DNA from: Cloacibacillus evryensis DSM 19522
Lineage (GTDB): Bacteria; Synergistota; Synergistia; Synergistales; Synergistaceae
Assembly (NCBI RefSeq): GCF_000585335.1
Contig: NZ_KK073872.1
Location: 440,001 to 504,000 of the forward strand
Direction of reading: 5' to 3'
DNA length: 64,000 bases
A program made the translations under genes and the position numbers. This document shows positions 8,181 to 18,300 of the stretch, piece by piece. Positions within the stretch are counted from its first letter, which is position 1, and each line of letters starts with the position of its first letter. Below the pieces are notes generated by a model. That model saw only the letters and a list, made by a program, of their open reading frames with translations. It did no database searches and was not told where the DNA came from.

Positions 8181-9737
8181 TTGATGAAAAACTACAGTAT
8201 CAGCGCCCTTATCTTATCTCTGACGATCCTCTTCTTCGGTTCGGCGGCCAGTGCCGCCGACTACGCGGAGAATCAGGTCATCGTGCTGCTGCGCGACTCC
8301 AACGCGGCAAGCTCCGTTATGAGCGCCTCGGCGAAACAAAGCTCGGCCGCGAAGGCGGCGTCGCTTGCTAAGAGTGTAGGCGCCTCCGCGCTGAAAAGCT
8401 TCCCGGAGCTCACGGCGGGCAGCGGTCGGAGCATCGCCCTCTTCTCTTCGGAGGAAAAGACGGCGGACGAGCTGATAAGCGCGCTGAAAGACACCCCCGA
8501 GGTCATAGGCGTCGCGAAGAATTATATGAGAAAGGCGCTGGCAGAGCCCAATGACCCAAGATGGGCCTCTCAGTGGGGGACGAAGAGGATAAAGGCCCCC
8601 GAGGTGTGGGAGGCGGCCACGACCGGTTCCGACGCGGTCTACGCCGCGGTGCTCGACACCGGCGTCATCTACGACCATCCCGACCTTGCCGCGAATATCA
8701 GCGGGAAACTGCCCGACGGCACCTACGGCAAGATGTTCCATGACAACGGAACGGTCACCGACGTCGTAAGGAGCGGCACGCCGTCGGGCGACGTAACGAT
8801 AACCAACGTGAACCAGGTGGATTACGCGACGGTCGGCGACGTCGGCGGCCACGGCACACATGTGGCGGGGATCATCGGTGCGGTCGGCAACAACTCCATC
8901 GGCGTCGCGGGCGTCAACTGGAAGGTGAAGATACTGCCGGTGGGCGTCTTCACCGTGGTGGAGGATAAAGAGGAAAAGAGCGGATGGGGAACGGGGGCCT
9001 ATGATATCGACATTATCGCCGCGCTGAATTACATTGTTGAGCTGAAGAAGACATACGGCCTCAACATACGCGCCGCCAACCTCTCTCTCGGTCGCTGGAC
9101 CGAACCGGTGGATCAGGATAAAGACCCTTACGCGCAGGCGGTCAAGCTGGCCGGCGACGCCGGCATCATCGTCTGCATGGCGGCGGGCAACGAGGAGCAG
9201 GACATCGACGCCCCCACCGATCCCGAATGCGTGGGCAAACTCTCATACCCGGCCTGCTTCCGTTTTGACAATACGATCTCCGTCGGCGCCTCTAACGAAA
9301 ACGACGGCCTCGGCAAAAGCTCCGGCTCAAATTACAGTACGAGCGGCAAGTGGGTGGACGTTATGGCCCCGGGCGACAATATAATGAGCACGACGCCATT
9401 TTACAGCTACGCCGGCAGCAAAGATTACCACAGAGACGGCTATGACAGCTGGAGCGGCACCTCGATGGCTACGCCGATGGTTACGGGAGCGGCGGCGCTG
9501 CTCTGCGCCGTATACCCGGACAAGACGGCGAACGAGATAAAGACGATGCTGATGAACGGCGCGGAGAACGTCTTAAAAGACGGCTATTCCAAATACGGGC
9601 TGCTCAACGTCTATAACGCCTACCTGCTGGGAAGGCAAGAGGATTCCGGCAGTTCTTCGGGCGGCTGCTCCGCGGGCTTCGCGGCCCTCGCGCTGATCGT
9701 GCTGCTGCCGCTGGCGATGCGCGGAAAGAAGAAATAA
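8181..9737 (+). CDS. Subtilisin-family (S8) serine protease with Synergist-CTERM tail
   Basis: 518 residues: signal peptide (1-26), I9-like propeptide (about 28-118) and S8 catalytic domain. The triad lies in AAVLDTG (Asp159), GGHGTHVAG (His223) and SGTSMATPM (Ser427), with the oxyanion Asn in MAAGNEE (about 336). The C-terminus has SSSGGCSAG, a hydrophobic helix and RGKKK, a Synergist-CTERM signal, so the protease should be displayed at the cell surface. It may serve extracellular protein degradation, which would suit an amino-acid fermenter. The preceding gene encodes a propeptide-like protein. Confidence 0.95.
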   Translation: MMKNYSISALILSLTILFFGSAASAADYAENQVIVLLRDSNAASSVMSASAKQSSAAKAASLAKSVGASALKSFPELTAGSGRSIALFSSEEKTADELISALKDTPEVIGVAKNYMRKALAEPNDPRWASQWGTKRIKAPEVWEAATTGSDAVYAAVLDTGVIYDHPDLAANISGKLPDGTYGKMFHDNGTVTDVVRSGTPSGDVTITNVNQVDYATVGDVGGHGTHVAGIIGAVGNNSIGVAGVNWKVKILPVGVFTVVEDKEEKSGWGTGAYDIDIIAALNYIVELKKTYGLNIRAANLSLGRWTEPVDQDKDPYAQAVKLAGDAGIIVCMAAGNEEQDIDAPTDPECVGKLSYPACFRFDNTISVGASNENDGLGKSSGSNYSTSGKWVDVMAPGDNIMSTTPFYSYAGSKDYHRDGYDSWSGTSMATPMVTGAAALLCAVYPDKTANEIKTMLMNGAENVLKDGYSKYGLLNVYNAYLLGRQEDSGSSSGGCSAGFAALALIVLLPLAMRGKKK

Positions 9738-9794
9738 CCGCGCGCGGCATGCGCTGAAGGCGGGACGAATCCGTATATTCCTATAAACGCAGAA

Positions 9795-9823
9795 GGCGGG
9801 GCCGCAAGGCCCCGCCATTTTTA
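9795..9823. terminator. Bidirectional terminator between the protease and gpmA genes
   Basis: GGCGGGGCC-GCAA-GGCCCCGCC hairpin with a GNRA-like loop followed by ATTTTTA, between convergent genes. Confidence 0.85.
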
Positions 9824-9845
9824 TACCGCGATCATCTTTGCCGGA

Positions 9846-10595
9846 TCATTTCTTCGCCGAGCCCTGTTTGGCGACCGCGGCCTGCGCGGCGGCGATCGCC
9901 TCGGCGTCGCCGAGGTAGTAATGCTTCAGCGGCCGGAGGTCTTCGTCAAGCTCGTAGACGAGCGGCACCCCAGTCGGAATGTTCAGTTCGAGGATATCCT
10001 TCTCCGATACGTCGTCAAGATACTTCACGAGCGCGCGCAGGCTGTTGCCGTGCGCGGCGATGATCAGCTTTTTGCCGGACCTGACGTCGGGGGCGACGAC
10101 CTTTTCCCAGTAGGGCACGACGCGCGCCACGGTGTCTTCTAGGCACTCGCCGAGCGGCAGCTCGTCGGGGGACAGGGAGGCGTAGCGGCTCTCATGGCCC
10201 GGCCAGCGTTCGTCCTCCTTCGTCAGCAGCGGCGGCCGCGTCGCGTAGCTGCGGCGCCAGATCTTCACCTGCTCGTCGCCGTACTGCGCCGCCGTCTCCG
10301 CCTTGTTGAGCCCCTGCAGAGCGCCGTAGTGGCGCTCATTGAGCCGCCACGACTTTTCGACCGGTATCCACATGAGATCCGTCTCCTCAAGCACGCACCA
10401 GAGCGTCTTGATCGCACGGCGCAGCACGGAGGTGTAGGCCTTGTCAAAAAGATATCCCTCTTTTTTCAGCAGCCCGCCCGCGGCCCTGGCCTCGGCCAGC
10501 CCCTTTTCCGAAAGCGGCACGTCCTGCCACCCAGTGAAGCGGTTTTCTTTATTCCACGTGCTCTCGCCATGTCTTATAAGAACGAGTTTGTACAT
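9846..10595 (-). CDS. gpmA: 2,3-bisphosphoglycerate-dependent phosphoglycerate mutase
   Basis: Interconverts 3- and 2-phosphoglycerate in glycolysis and gluconeogenesis, in the cytoplasm. The phosphohistidine motif [10 protein letters not shown] is at the N-terminus, followed by [11 protein letters not shown], the ERHYGALQG segment and the second catalytic histidine in [10 protein letters not shown]. The length (249 residues) is typical of dPGM. The start is the ATG giving [10 protein letters not shown], because GGAGG sits eight bases upstream; a longer frame begins five codons earlier inside that ribosome site. It stands alone, convergent with the protease gene. Confidence 0.95.
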   Translation of the reverse strand: MYKLVLIRHGESTWNKENRFTGWQDVPLSEKGLAEARAAGGLLKKEGYLFDKAYTSVLRRAIKTLWCVLEETDLMWIPVEKSWRLNERHYGALQGLNKAETAAQYGDEQVKIWRRSYATRPPLLTKEDERWPGHESRYASLSPDELPLGECLEDTVARVVPYWEKVVAPDVRSGKKLIIAAHGNSLRALVKYLDDVSEKDILELNIPTGVPLVYELDEDLRPLKHYYLGDAEAIAAAQAAVAKQGSAKK

Positions 10596-10734
10596 ATAAG
10601 CAGCCTCCATAATATTGATAATGGGATTCCGTCTACATTGTCAGACAGCGGCGGAAGGTTGTCAAGTCCCGCTGTCCTTTAGTCAGGGCAAACACATCAA
10701 CAAAGGCCGGGAGAGAGGTAAATAGCGATTTACG

Positions 10735-10788
10735 CCTTTAAAGGCTCCCTCGCCGAGGGAGCTCCCCGCGAAGCGGGGTGAGGGAGAG
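10735..10788. repeat. Intergenic palindromic repeat upstream of the intron
   Basis: GCTCCCTCGCCGAGGGAGC followed by a CCCCGC-GAA-GCGGGG hairpin. The same GAGGGAG palindrome flanks the repeat cores at about 1750, 12880, 21705, 21825 and 22012. This hairpin directly abuts the 5' end of the group II intron, as expected for IIC introns, which prefer sites just after terminator-like stem-loops. Confidence 0.65.
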
Positions 10789-12739
10789 GTGCGCCCGACA
10801 TGCACATAAACTAGGCGGTGTAAGTCCGCTACAGGCATTGCAGTGTGAACTGTTAGCCAAAGGCAAGGGTGTCCATCGTGAGGTGGAATCTGAAGGAAGC
10901 CGGAGGCAAAACCTCGGTCCGACGAACAGGGACCGCATGTGAGGCATTATGGGACGGACGAGTCTACCCCCAAGACAAAGTCCTACACTGCACGAATCCC
11001 ATGGTGTAAATGCGGCGGATATATGAGGAGAAAGTTTATGTGCTTACTCGGGGAGATCTTGCGGGGGCTTAACCTGAGTGCAATCCACCCAGAGATGGAT
11101 GGATGAACCGCAAGAAGTCAGCAGAGGCCATAGTACTGGTGAAAGAAAAACAATCAGGAAGGGCCGAACGGTAACAAACTTCTCAGACGAAAGAAGGTCG
11201 GGCAATGCGAAGAAAGCAGAAAACTGCGCAAGCAGGCTGTTCATGCGAGGACAAGCTGGAAGCGGAAAGCACCATGAAAGCGCCGAGTATTGCCCACACA
11301 GAAAACGCAGGAGAAGAAAGAGCGCAAACGTTGCTCGAATGTATCCTCACCAGAGCGAACATGGCAGAGGCGTACAAACGGGTAGTCAAAAACGGAGGTG
11401 CGTCAGGCATAGACGGAATGACAGTCCAAGCGATGTATGGACACCTGAAGGAGCACTATCCCGAACTTATCCAAAGCCTCTATGATGGAAGCTACAGGCC
11501 CCAGGCAGTAAAGAGAGTCGAAATCCCCAAAGCGGACGGAGGAAAGCGCAAGCTGGGAATCCCCACGGTCATAGACCGTATGATACAGCAAGCCATCTCC
11601 CAAGTGCTGACGCCAATATTCGAGAAGCAATTCTCCGACGGCAGCTATGGATTCCGCAAAGGGAGAAGCGCCCATCAGGCAATAGAACAGGCGAGGATAT
11701 ATTACGAACAGGGATACAAAGTATCAGTGGATATCGACCTGGCCAAATACTTTGACACAGTCAACCACAACCTGCTCATAAAGATGCTTCGGGAAGAGAT
11801 AAAAGACGAGCGTGTAATAAGGCTCATCAGGAAATACCTCAAAAAGCGGAGTAATGGAAAACGGGCTCATCAGCTCGACCACAGAAGGAACTCCGCAGGG
11901 AGGCAACCTCTCACCGCTCCTCTCCAACATCTACCTTACAAAATTTGACAAACTGCTGGAAAACAGAGGACACAAATTTGTAAGATACGCCGACGACTGC
12001 AACATATATGTCAAAAGCGCAAGAGCCGCCCAAAGAGTAATGGAGAACTGCGTCAGCTATCTTGAAGGAACGCTTAAACTCAAAGTGAACCAAAAGAAAA
12101 GTTGTATCGGAAGCCCAACAAAACTCAAATTTCTTGGTTTCTCCCTCTACCCTAGCAAAGGAGAAACGAAGATAAGGGCACACGAACAAAGCCTGAAACG
12201 GTTCAAAGACAAAATCCGAAAACTTACCGCCAGGAATCAGGGACGCTCGATAGAGACCATCATGCTAAACCTCAGGAAATACACGACGGGATGGCTGGGC
12301 TACTATGCGATAGCCGAAATGAAAAGCGCGATGTTACAGCTGACTGGATGGATAAGACGCAGGATACGGCAAATCTACTGGAAACAGTGGAAAAGGATAT
12401 GGCCGAAATACAAGAACCTCAGGCAGCTGGGGATCCATCACAGGGACGCGTGGCGATGGGCAAACAGCAGGCTCGGATGCTGGCATATAGCCAGAACGTG
12501 GATACTGACCACCTCACTGACCAACAAATACCTCGCCTCGCAGGGATATGACGATATCCTGCTGCGATATGAGGCAATGCGCGCTCGTTACCAAACCGCC
12601 GTATACCGAACGGTACGTACGGTGGTGTGATAAGCAGACTGCCAGCGAACGTGACCGTAGGGAACAAGGAGCTGAGCAGGTCGCTTAGTAGTTTCACCAG
12701 AGGACGGCCTCTCAAATAATGGGAGGCCTCCTACTCGAT
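10789..12739 (+). mobile_element. Group IIC intron (retroelement)
   Basis: The 5' end GTGCGCCCGACATG and the following conserved domain I segments (GTGAACTGTTAGCC, GGAATCTGAAGGAAGC, AGTCAGCAGAGGCCATAGTA) match the group IIC intron consensus. Domain V is the highly conserved hairpin at about 12597-12630 (ACCGCCGTATACCGAACGG, then TACGTACGGTGGT). The 3' end is GCCTCCTACTCGAT, with the probable boundary at 12739. The element sits inside an intergenic repeat: stem-loops lie directly upstream and TTGACCTTGGG, the beginning of the repeat core, directly downstream. Its reverse transcriptase is frameshifted. Confidence 0.88.
11205..12630 (+). pseudogene. ltrA: Group II intron reverse transcriptase/maturase, disrupted by one frameshift
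   Basis: The N-terminal part (frame of 11205) carries RT domains 0-4 (GASGIDGMTV, IPKADGGKRKLGIP, SYGFRKGRSAHQA, VDIDLAKYFDTVNH). The C-terminal part (frame of 11854) continues with GTPQGGNLSPLLSNI, the catalytic YADD box (KFVRYADDCN) and maturase domain X (GWLGYYAIAEMKSAM). No HNH endonuclease domain is present, as usual for class C. The two frames join if one A is removed from the A5 run at 11841-11845, restoring KYLKSGVMENG. The frame is therefore broken by a single base, either a real inactivating mutation or a sequence error. The last codons run through intron domain V to a TGA at 12628. Confidence 0.88.
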
Positions 12740-12846
12740 TTGACCTTGGGTTTTGTTTTTGTTCTGGCCTTATCCTCTTCCGCGGCTTGCGCCGCGGGCA
12801 CTGTTTAGCGCGGAAAACCGCGCCAAACAGTACAACACTCCTTCCG
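12740..12846. repeat. Truncated copy of the 126-bp intergenic repeat core
   Basis: TTGACCTTGGGTTTTG through CAACACTCCTTCC matches the right-hand part of the core at 1798-1923. The left inverted end is missing, exactly where the group II intron ends. A GGCGC…GCGCC hairpin and a CCTCCCTCGGGGAGGGAGG palindrome follow to 12898. Confidence 0.6.
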
Positions 12847-12905
12847 ACCCGGCGCAAAAACCGCGCGCCGGCCCACCTCCCTCGGGGAGGGAGGCTTAAA
12901 AATAT

Positions 12906-13031
12906 AAATCGGCGTTTAGACGTGCGAATAACGAAATAACCGAGGGCCTGCCAAGCGGAGGCGCACTAGTGTGCGGCGAGCATTGGCAGGCCCTCGGTTA
13001 TGAAGTTAGTCGTGCGTATAAACGCCGATTT
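12906..13031. repeat. Long nested inverted repeat
   Basis: The outer arms AAATCGGCGTTTA… (from 12906) and …TAAACGCCGATTT (to 13031) resemble the perfect arms at 1519/1704. The inner 18-base perfect arms ATAACCGAGGGCCTGCCA lie at 12936-12953 and 12984-13001. A strong cruciform or hairpin would form; there is no gene inside. Confidence 0.65.
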
Positions 13032-13229
13032 ACGCCGATTTATCATTCTCTGGCGGTTTGTTGATGCGTCTGCCTTGATTTTTTTAGATAATGATATATC
13101 GATAAAAGTATAGCGATATTCCTTTTCCGTATCTTCAAATATTGGCGGCGTCAGGTACAATACCAAATGTAAAGCGATTAACAAAGCAGTACAAAAAATA
13201 AAAACTTAAACGTATCGGAGGAATATATC

Positions 13230-14444
13230 ATGGCAAGATTTACATTACCGCGCGATCTCTATCACGGAAAGGGTTCGCTGGAAGCGCTTAAAACACTCAA
13301 GGGCACAAAGGCCATCGTCGTTGTCGGCGGCGGCAGCATGAAACGCTTTGGATTCCTCGACAGAGTCGAACAGTATCTTAAAGAGGCCGGCATGGAGGTG
13401 CGCCTTTTTGAAGGCGTCGAACCGGATCCCTCAGTCGAGACGGTCATGAGGGGCGCGGCTGTGATGCGCGAGTTCCAGCCCGACTGGATCGTCTCCATCG
13501 GCGGCGGTTCGCCGATCGACGCGGCGAAGGCGATGTGGGCCTTCTATGAATACCCCGACACGACCTTCGAGGCCCTCTGCATCCCCTTCAATTTCCCGAC
13601 GTTGCGCCAGAAGGCGAAGTTCTGCGCCATCCCCTCGACGTCTGGAACGGCGACGGAGGTTACGGCCTTCTCCGTCATCACCGACTACGCGAAGGGCATC
13701 AAGTACCCGCTGGCGGATTTCAACATCACGCCCGACGTGGCGATAGTAGACCCCGAACTTGCCGAGACGATGCCGAAGAAGCTGACGGCGCACACCGGCA
13801 TGGACGCGATGACCCACGCGATCGAGGCTTATGTCTCGACGCTGAACTGCGACTACACCGACCCTCTCGCGCTGCACGCGATCGAGATGGTCAGCGAGAA
13901 CCTTGTCAAGTCTTACAACGGCGATATGGCGGCGCGCGACAGGATGCACGACGCGCAGTGCCTCGCGGGCATGGCCTTCTCGAACGCGCTGCTCGGCATC
14001 GTCCACTCGATGGCGCATAAAACCGGCGCGGCCTACAGCGGCGGCCACATCGTCCACGGCTGCGCGAACGCCATGTACCTGCCGAAGGTGATCCGCTTCA
14101 ACGCGGCGGAGCCCGCGGCGGCCGAGCGTTACGCGAAGATCGCGAAGTACCTGCACCTTGAGGGCAAGACGACCGCGGAGCTCGTAGAGGCGCTCGTGGA
14201 CCATATCAACGGCCTCAACGCCCAGCTCGACATCCCCACGCGCATCAAGGACTACGAGGGCGGGATCATCGACGAGAAGGAGTTCATGGAGAAGCTGCCG
14301 AAGGTAGCGGAGCTTGCGGTGGGCGACGCCTGCACCGGCTCGAACCCGAGGGCGATCACGCCCAAGCAGATGGAAGAGCTGCTCAAGAGCTGCTATTTCG
14401 ACAAGGAAGCCGTAAAGGCCGCGAAGTCGACGCAGGCCGCATAG
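13230..14444 (+). CDS. Iron-containing (group III) alcohol dehydrogenase
   Basis: A 404-residue NAD(P)-dependent Fe-ADH that interconverts alcohols and aldehydes. N-terminal nucleotide-binding domain: GTKAIVVVGGGSMKR and WIVSIGGGSPIDAAKAM. The metal-binding domain follows, with its Asp/His ligands in the usual places (AHTGMDAMTHAIEAY, GIVHSMAHKTGAAY, GGHIVHGCANA). Closest in pattern to butanol- or 1,3-propanediol-dehydrogenase-like enzymes; the true substrate cannot be fixed from sequence. The ribosome site CGGAGG lies nine bases before the ATG. It is a single gene with its own terminator, probably involved in fermentative redox balance. Confidence 0.92.
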   Translation: MARFTLPRDLYHGKGSLEALKTLKGTKAIVVVGGGSMKRFGFLDRVEQYLKEAGMEVRLFEGVEPDPSVETVMRGAAVMREFQPDWIVSIGGGSPIDAAKAMWAFYEYPDTTFEALCIPFNFPTLRQKAKFCAIPSTSGTATEVTAFSVITDYAKGIKYPLADFNITPDVAIVDPELAETMPKKLTAHTGMDAMTHAIEAYVSTLNCDYTDPLALHAIEMVSENLVKSYNGDMAARDRMHDAQCLAGMAFSNALLGIVHSMAHKTGAAYSGGHIVHGCANAMYLPKVIRFNAAEPAAAERYAKIAKYLHLEGKTTAELVEALVDHINGLNAQLDIPTRIKDYEGGIIDEKEFMEKLPKVAELAVGDACTGSNPRAITPKQMEELLKSCYFDKEAVKAAKSTQAA

Positions 14445-14500
14445 TTAAGGAAAAAATTCCTCCCCCAACAGGAATTTTATAGAAAGACCCAATACACGCA

Positions 14501-14551
14501 AACAGATACAGGGGACCGGGACTGCACCTTCCGGTCCTCTGTATCTGTTTG
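14501..14551 (+). terminator. Rho-independent terminator after the alcohol dehydrogenase gene
   Basis: Long near-perfect hairpin (AACAGATACAGGGGACCGG paired with CCGGTCCTCTGTATCTGTT) followed by a short T-rich stretch. Confidence 0.8.
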
Positions 14552-14606
14552 CCGGGCAATAAAATTCCCGCCCGCCTGTTGCAAGATCGATGTTTTAGTA
14601 TTATAC

Positions 14607-14640
14607 TGACCGTTAGTCATTTTAATGACCGATGGTCATT
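14607..14640. promoter_or_regulatory. Two tandem palindromes, likely operators of the adjacent TetR regulator
   Basis: TGACCGTTAGTCA (14607-14619) and AATGACCGATGGTCATT (14624-14640) share the TGACCGnTnGTCA half-site pattern typical of TetR/AcrR operators. They lie 60-90 bases before the regulator gene that heads the efflux operon. Confidence 0.65.
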
Positions 14641-14698
14641 TTTTATTTTGACACTCTGATAACGGCGACGGCCGCATAAATGGCGGGGAGGAATTTTT

Positions 14699-15334
14699 AT
14701 GCCAAAGGTAAACGACGTGAGGCGCGAAATAATGGATAAGGCGATAAGGGAGCGGGTCTTCAGCGAGAGCTGCCGCATTTTGAAGGACGACGGCTGGGGC
14801 GGCTTCACGATGGAGAAGCTCGCCGCGGCGGTAGGCGTCGCCAAAGGGACGCTCTACAACTATTTTAAGGACAAGCTCGACGTCATCGTCTTCGTCAACG
14901 AGCAGCTTTTTGATGAGGTGGCGCACGATGTTGAGGCGCTGTTCACGGCGGAGGGCGACTGTCGTGATATTTTGCGCGCGAGCATGAGCCGGGGGCTGGA
15001 AAAGATGACTGATTTTCGTTTCCTGCGTATGGTGATGATAGAGATGCACATGAAATCGGCCTCTAAAGAGGAAAAAAAGATGTTTGTCAGGGACCCTGCC
15101 GACCGTGTCCGCAGCGCGATGGTGAGGTTTTTCAAACGCGGCGTCGACGAGGGCGCTTTCAAGCCGCTGCCGCCGGAGACGCTGGAGATCTTTTTCACCG
15201 CGGCGTTCGACGGGCTTGAGGTACGCTCGAATTTCGACCAGAATTTTACCCCCGCCGTGGGCGGGATGTTCGACGATCTGATGGATATGATCATCGACGG
15301 CGTCTCGATTCACGAAAAGCGGGACGAAAAATAG
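14699..15334 (+). CDS. TetR/AcrR-family transcriptional regulator
   Basis: A 211-residue protein with an N-terminal TetR HTH at about 20-65 (GGFTMEKLAAAVGVAKGT, then LYNYFKDK) and a helical ligand-binding C-terminal domain. It heads the efflux operon; its stop codon abuts the start of the RND gene, so it is cotranscribed. Paired palindromes upstream suggest autorepression relieved by pump substrates. The ribosome site GGGGAGG is well placed before the ATG. Confidence 0.93.
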   Translation: MPKVNDVRREIMDKAIRERVFSESCRILKDDGWGGFTMEKLAAAVGVAKGTLYNYFKDKLDVIVFVNEQLFDEVAHDVEALFTAEGDCRDILRASMSRGLEKMTDFRFLRMVMIEMHMKSASKEEKKMFVRDPADRVRSAMVRFFKRGVDEGAFKPLPPETLEIFFTAAFDGLEVRSNFDQNFTPAVGGMFDDLMDMIIDGVSIHEKRDEK

Positions 15335-18300
15335 ATGAACGTTATAGATACATCGCTGCGCCGCCCCGTGACGGTGATCATCAGCACGATCGCCGTCGTC
15401 GTCTTCGGCCTCATGTCCTACGGCGGCATGGGGATGCAGGATACGCCAGATATCGACCTTCCCGTCGTCTCCGTTTCGACGACGATGACGGGAGCGACGG
15501 CGGCGGTCATGGACAACGACGTTACTGACGTCCTTGAGGAGCAGCTCAACAGCATTTCCGGCATCAGCTCGCTGAGCTCCGCCAGCTATCAGGGGCAGGC
15601 GGTGACGACGATCGAGTTCGACATCGACCGCGACATCGACGACGCGGCGGCCGACGTGCGCGACAAGGTCAATCTCGCTCTGGCGGATCTTCCCGATGAG
15701 GCTGAGACGCCGACCGTCTCCAAGCTTGACGTCGGCGACTCTTCGCTCGTTCAGATCGCGGTCACCGGCGACGCTTCCTATAAGGAGAAGGTCCACTACG
15801 TCGACAAGATATTGAAGACCAAGCTCCAGGCGATAAACGGCGTCGGCGAGGTCGTGACACCCGGTATGCGCGAGCGCGAGATCAGGATCTGGGTCGACCC
15901 GGAGCGGCTGCGGTCGCGCGGCCTCGTCACCTCGGATATCACCGACGCGGTCAATAAAAAGCATGTCGAGCTGCCGGCCGGCAGCGTGATCCTCGGCCGC
16001 TCCGACGTCGATGTGCGCGTGATGGGCGAATACGCCTCGGTCGAGGAGCTGAAAAACCTCGCCGTCGCCGTGCGCGGCGGCACGGTGATCCGCCTCGCAG
16101 ACGTCGCGGATGTGGCGGACGGTTTTGAAAACCGGGAGAACGTCGCGCAGTTCAACGACGACGACACGATCCTCGTCGGCGTGAAGAAGCAGCGCGGCGT
16201 CAACGAGGTGCAGCTCTGCGACGACGTCGTCTCCTACCTGCATGACGCGGAAAAAAGCCTGCCCTCAGGCATCGGCCTCAAGATCATCTATAATCAGTCG
16301 GACTTTATCCGGCGGTCGCTTTCCGGCGTCACCTCCGACGTTTTCAGCGCCGTGCTGCTCTGCGCGCTGCTGATGCTCTTTTTCATGCAGACGCTGCGCG
16401 CCACCTTCGTCACGGTGATAACGATCCCCGTCTGCCTCATCGGCAGTTTTATACTCATGAGATACATGGGCATTACGCTCAACAACTTATCGATGATGGG
16501 GATATCGCTCGCCGTCGGCATGGTGGTGGACGCGACGACCGTCGTCATGGAAAATGTCGACCGCCGCATGAAGGGCGGGCTGCTGCGCTACGAAGCGGCG
16601 CGCGAGGGGGCCAACGAGGTCTCCTTCTCCGTCATCGGCGGCGCGCTGACCACGATAGCGGTCTTTTCTCCCGTCGCCTTCATGAGCGGGGTGATCGGCA
16701 AGCTCTTCTTTGCCTTCGGCGTCACGGTGATATTGACGATTTCGCTCTCGCTCGTGCTTTCGATGACGCTCACGCCCTTCCTCTGCTCGCGCATCCTGGA
16801 TAAGGGCAAGCCGGGGCGCGCGGCGCGCATCTGCGGCATGCTGCTCTCTAAGCTCGAGCGCGGCTACCGGCTGCTGCTCAAACGTGCCGTGGCGCACCGG
16901 GCGGCGACGATGGCCGTCGCCGCGGGGATGTTCGTCATCGGGATGGTATTGGTCATGAACACGGGGACGCAGTTCATGGCCGACGACGATGAGAGCTCCT
17001 TCATGATCAAGTGCGAGCTGCCGTCGGGGACGGAGATCGAGGAATCAGGGCGGGTATTCCGCGAACTTGGGCGCGCCGTGCGGCGGCACAAGGCCGTCGA
17101 GTATACCTACGCGAATATCGGCACAGACTCGGGAAACCAGAGCAACAACGGAACACTCTATGTACAGCTATACCCGAAGAAGCAGCGCGGCGACATAAAT
17201 AAGGTGATGGACGAGGTCCGCGCGCTGACCGCGCCGTTCCGCGACGTCACCGCGACCTTCACCACCTTTGCCGGCAAGGATGTCGAAATGGTGCTCGTCG
17301 GCGGGAACACCGCGACGCTGCTTGATATATCGAAGAAGATAATCGCCGAAGCCGAAGCGGGCGGCAACGTCCGCGACGTCGAGACCGACGTGCGCATCGA
17401 CAAGCCGCAGCTGGAGGTGGAGATCGACCGCGGCCTCGCCGACACGATGGATATTGACGTGCGCTCCATGTCGAACGAGCTGCAGGCCTACCTCGGCGGT
17501 ACGAAGGCCGGCGTCTACAAGGAGGACGGCTACCGCTATGACATCCGCGTCATGGCCGAACGCGCGAAGCGCTCGGATGCGGCGGATATCGGCAAAATAT
17601 ATTTCAAGACGGGGGCGGGCGACATCATTCAGGCCCCCGGCGTCCTCAGCGTCAGGAAAACTTTGGCGCCGAACGTCGTCAAGCGCTACAGCCGTCAGCG
17701 CTCCCTCTCGATATCGGCGAACGTCACGCGGAATTTTTCGACCGGAGAGGCGGCGGCGCTGCTCACGAAGCTGGCCGGCAAATATATCCCCCGGGACTCC
17801 GGCGTCAGCCTGGTCGCCTCCGGCCAGACCAAGACACAGCAGGAGGAGTTCGCGCGCCTCTTTACCGCGCTCGTCGTCGCGATCATCCTCGTCTACGTGA
17901 TCATGGCGATCCAGTTCGAGTCGTTCATCCACCCCTTCGCCATCATGTTCACGCTACCGCTTTTGACGCCGGGGGCCTTCGGACTGCTCTGGCTCTCCGG
18001 CTGCAAGCTCAACATGATGAGCTATATGGGGCTCATCCTGCTGGTCGGCATCGTCGTCAACAACGGGATCATCCTCATAGATTTCATCAAGCAGGAGCGC
18101 GAACGCTGCTGCGACAAGGTCCAGGCGGTGGTCAGGGCCGCGCCGATGCGGTTGCGCGCGATCCTTATAACGGCTCTCTCGACGCTGATCGGGGCGATAC
18201 CGGCGGCGCTGAAGCTCAGCGAGGGCTCGGAATCGCGCCAGCCGATGTCGGTCGCCATCTTCGGGGGCCTCTTCACTTCGACGCTGCTGACCCTTTTCGT

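Noticed and set aside
12291-12551. Separate small gene in the intron
   Set aside because: It is an alternative frame of the maturase domain X region and has no start signal.
14636-16243. Long open frame antisense to the TetR and RND genes
   Set aside because: It is a GC-rich shadow of well-recognised genes, has unnatural Arg/Asp/His/Val-rich composition and no ribosome site. The same applies to 2276-3325, 3474-4736, 40742-42604, 43328-45466, 45927-47702 and 52047-53408.
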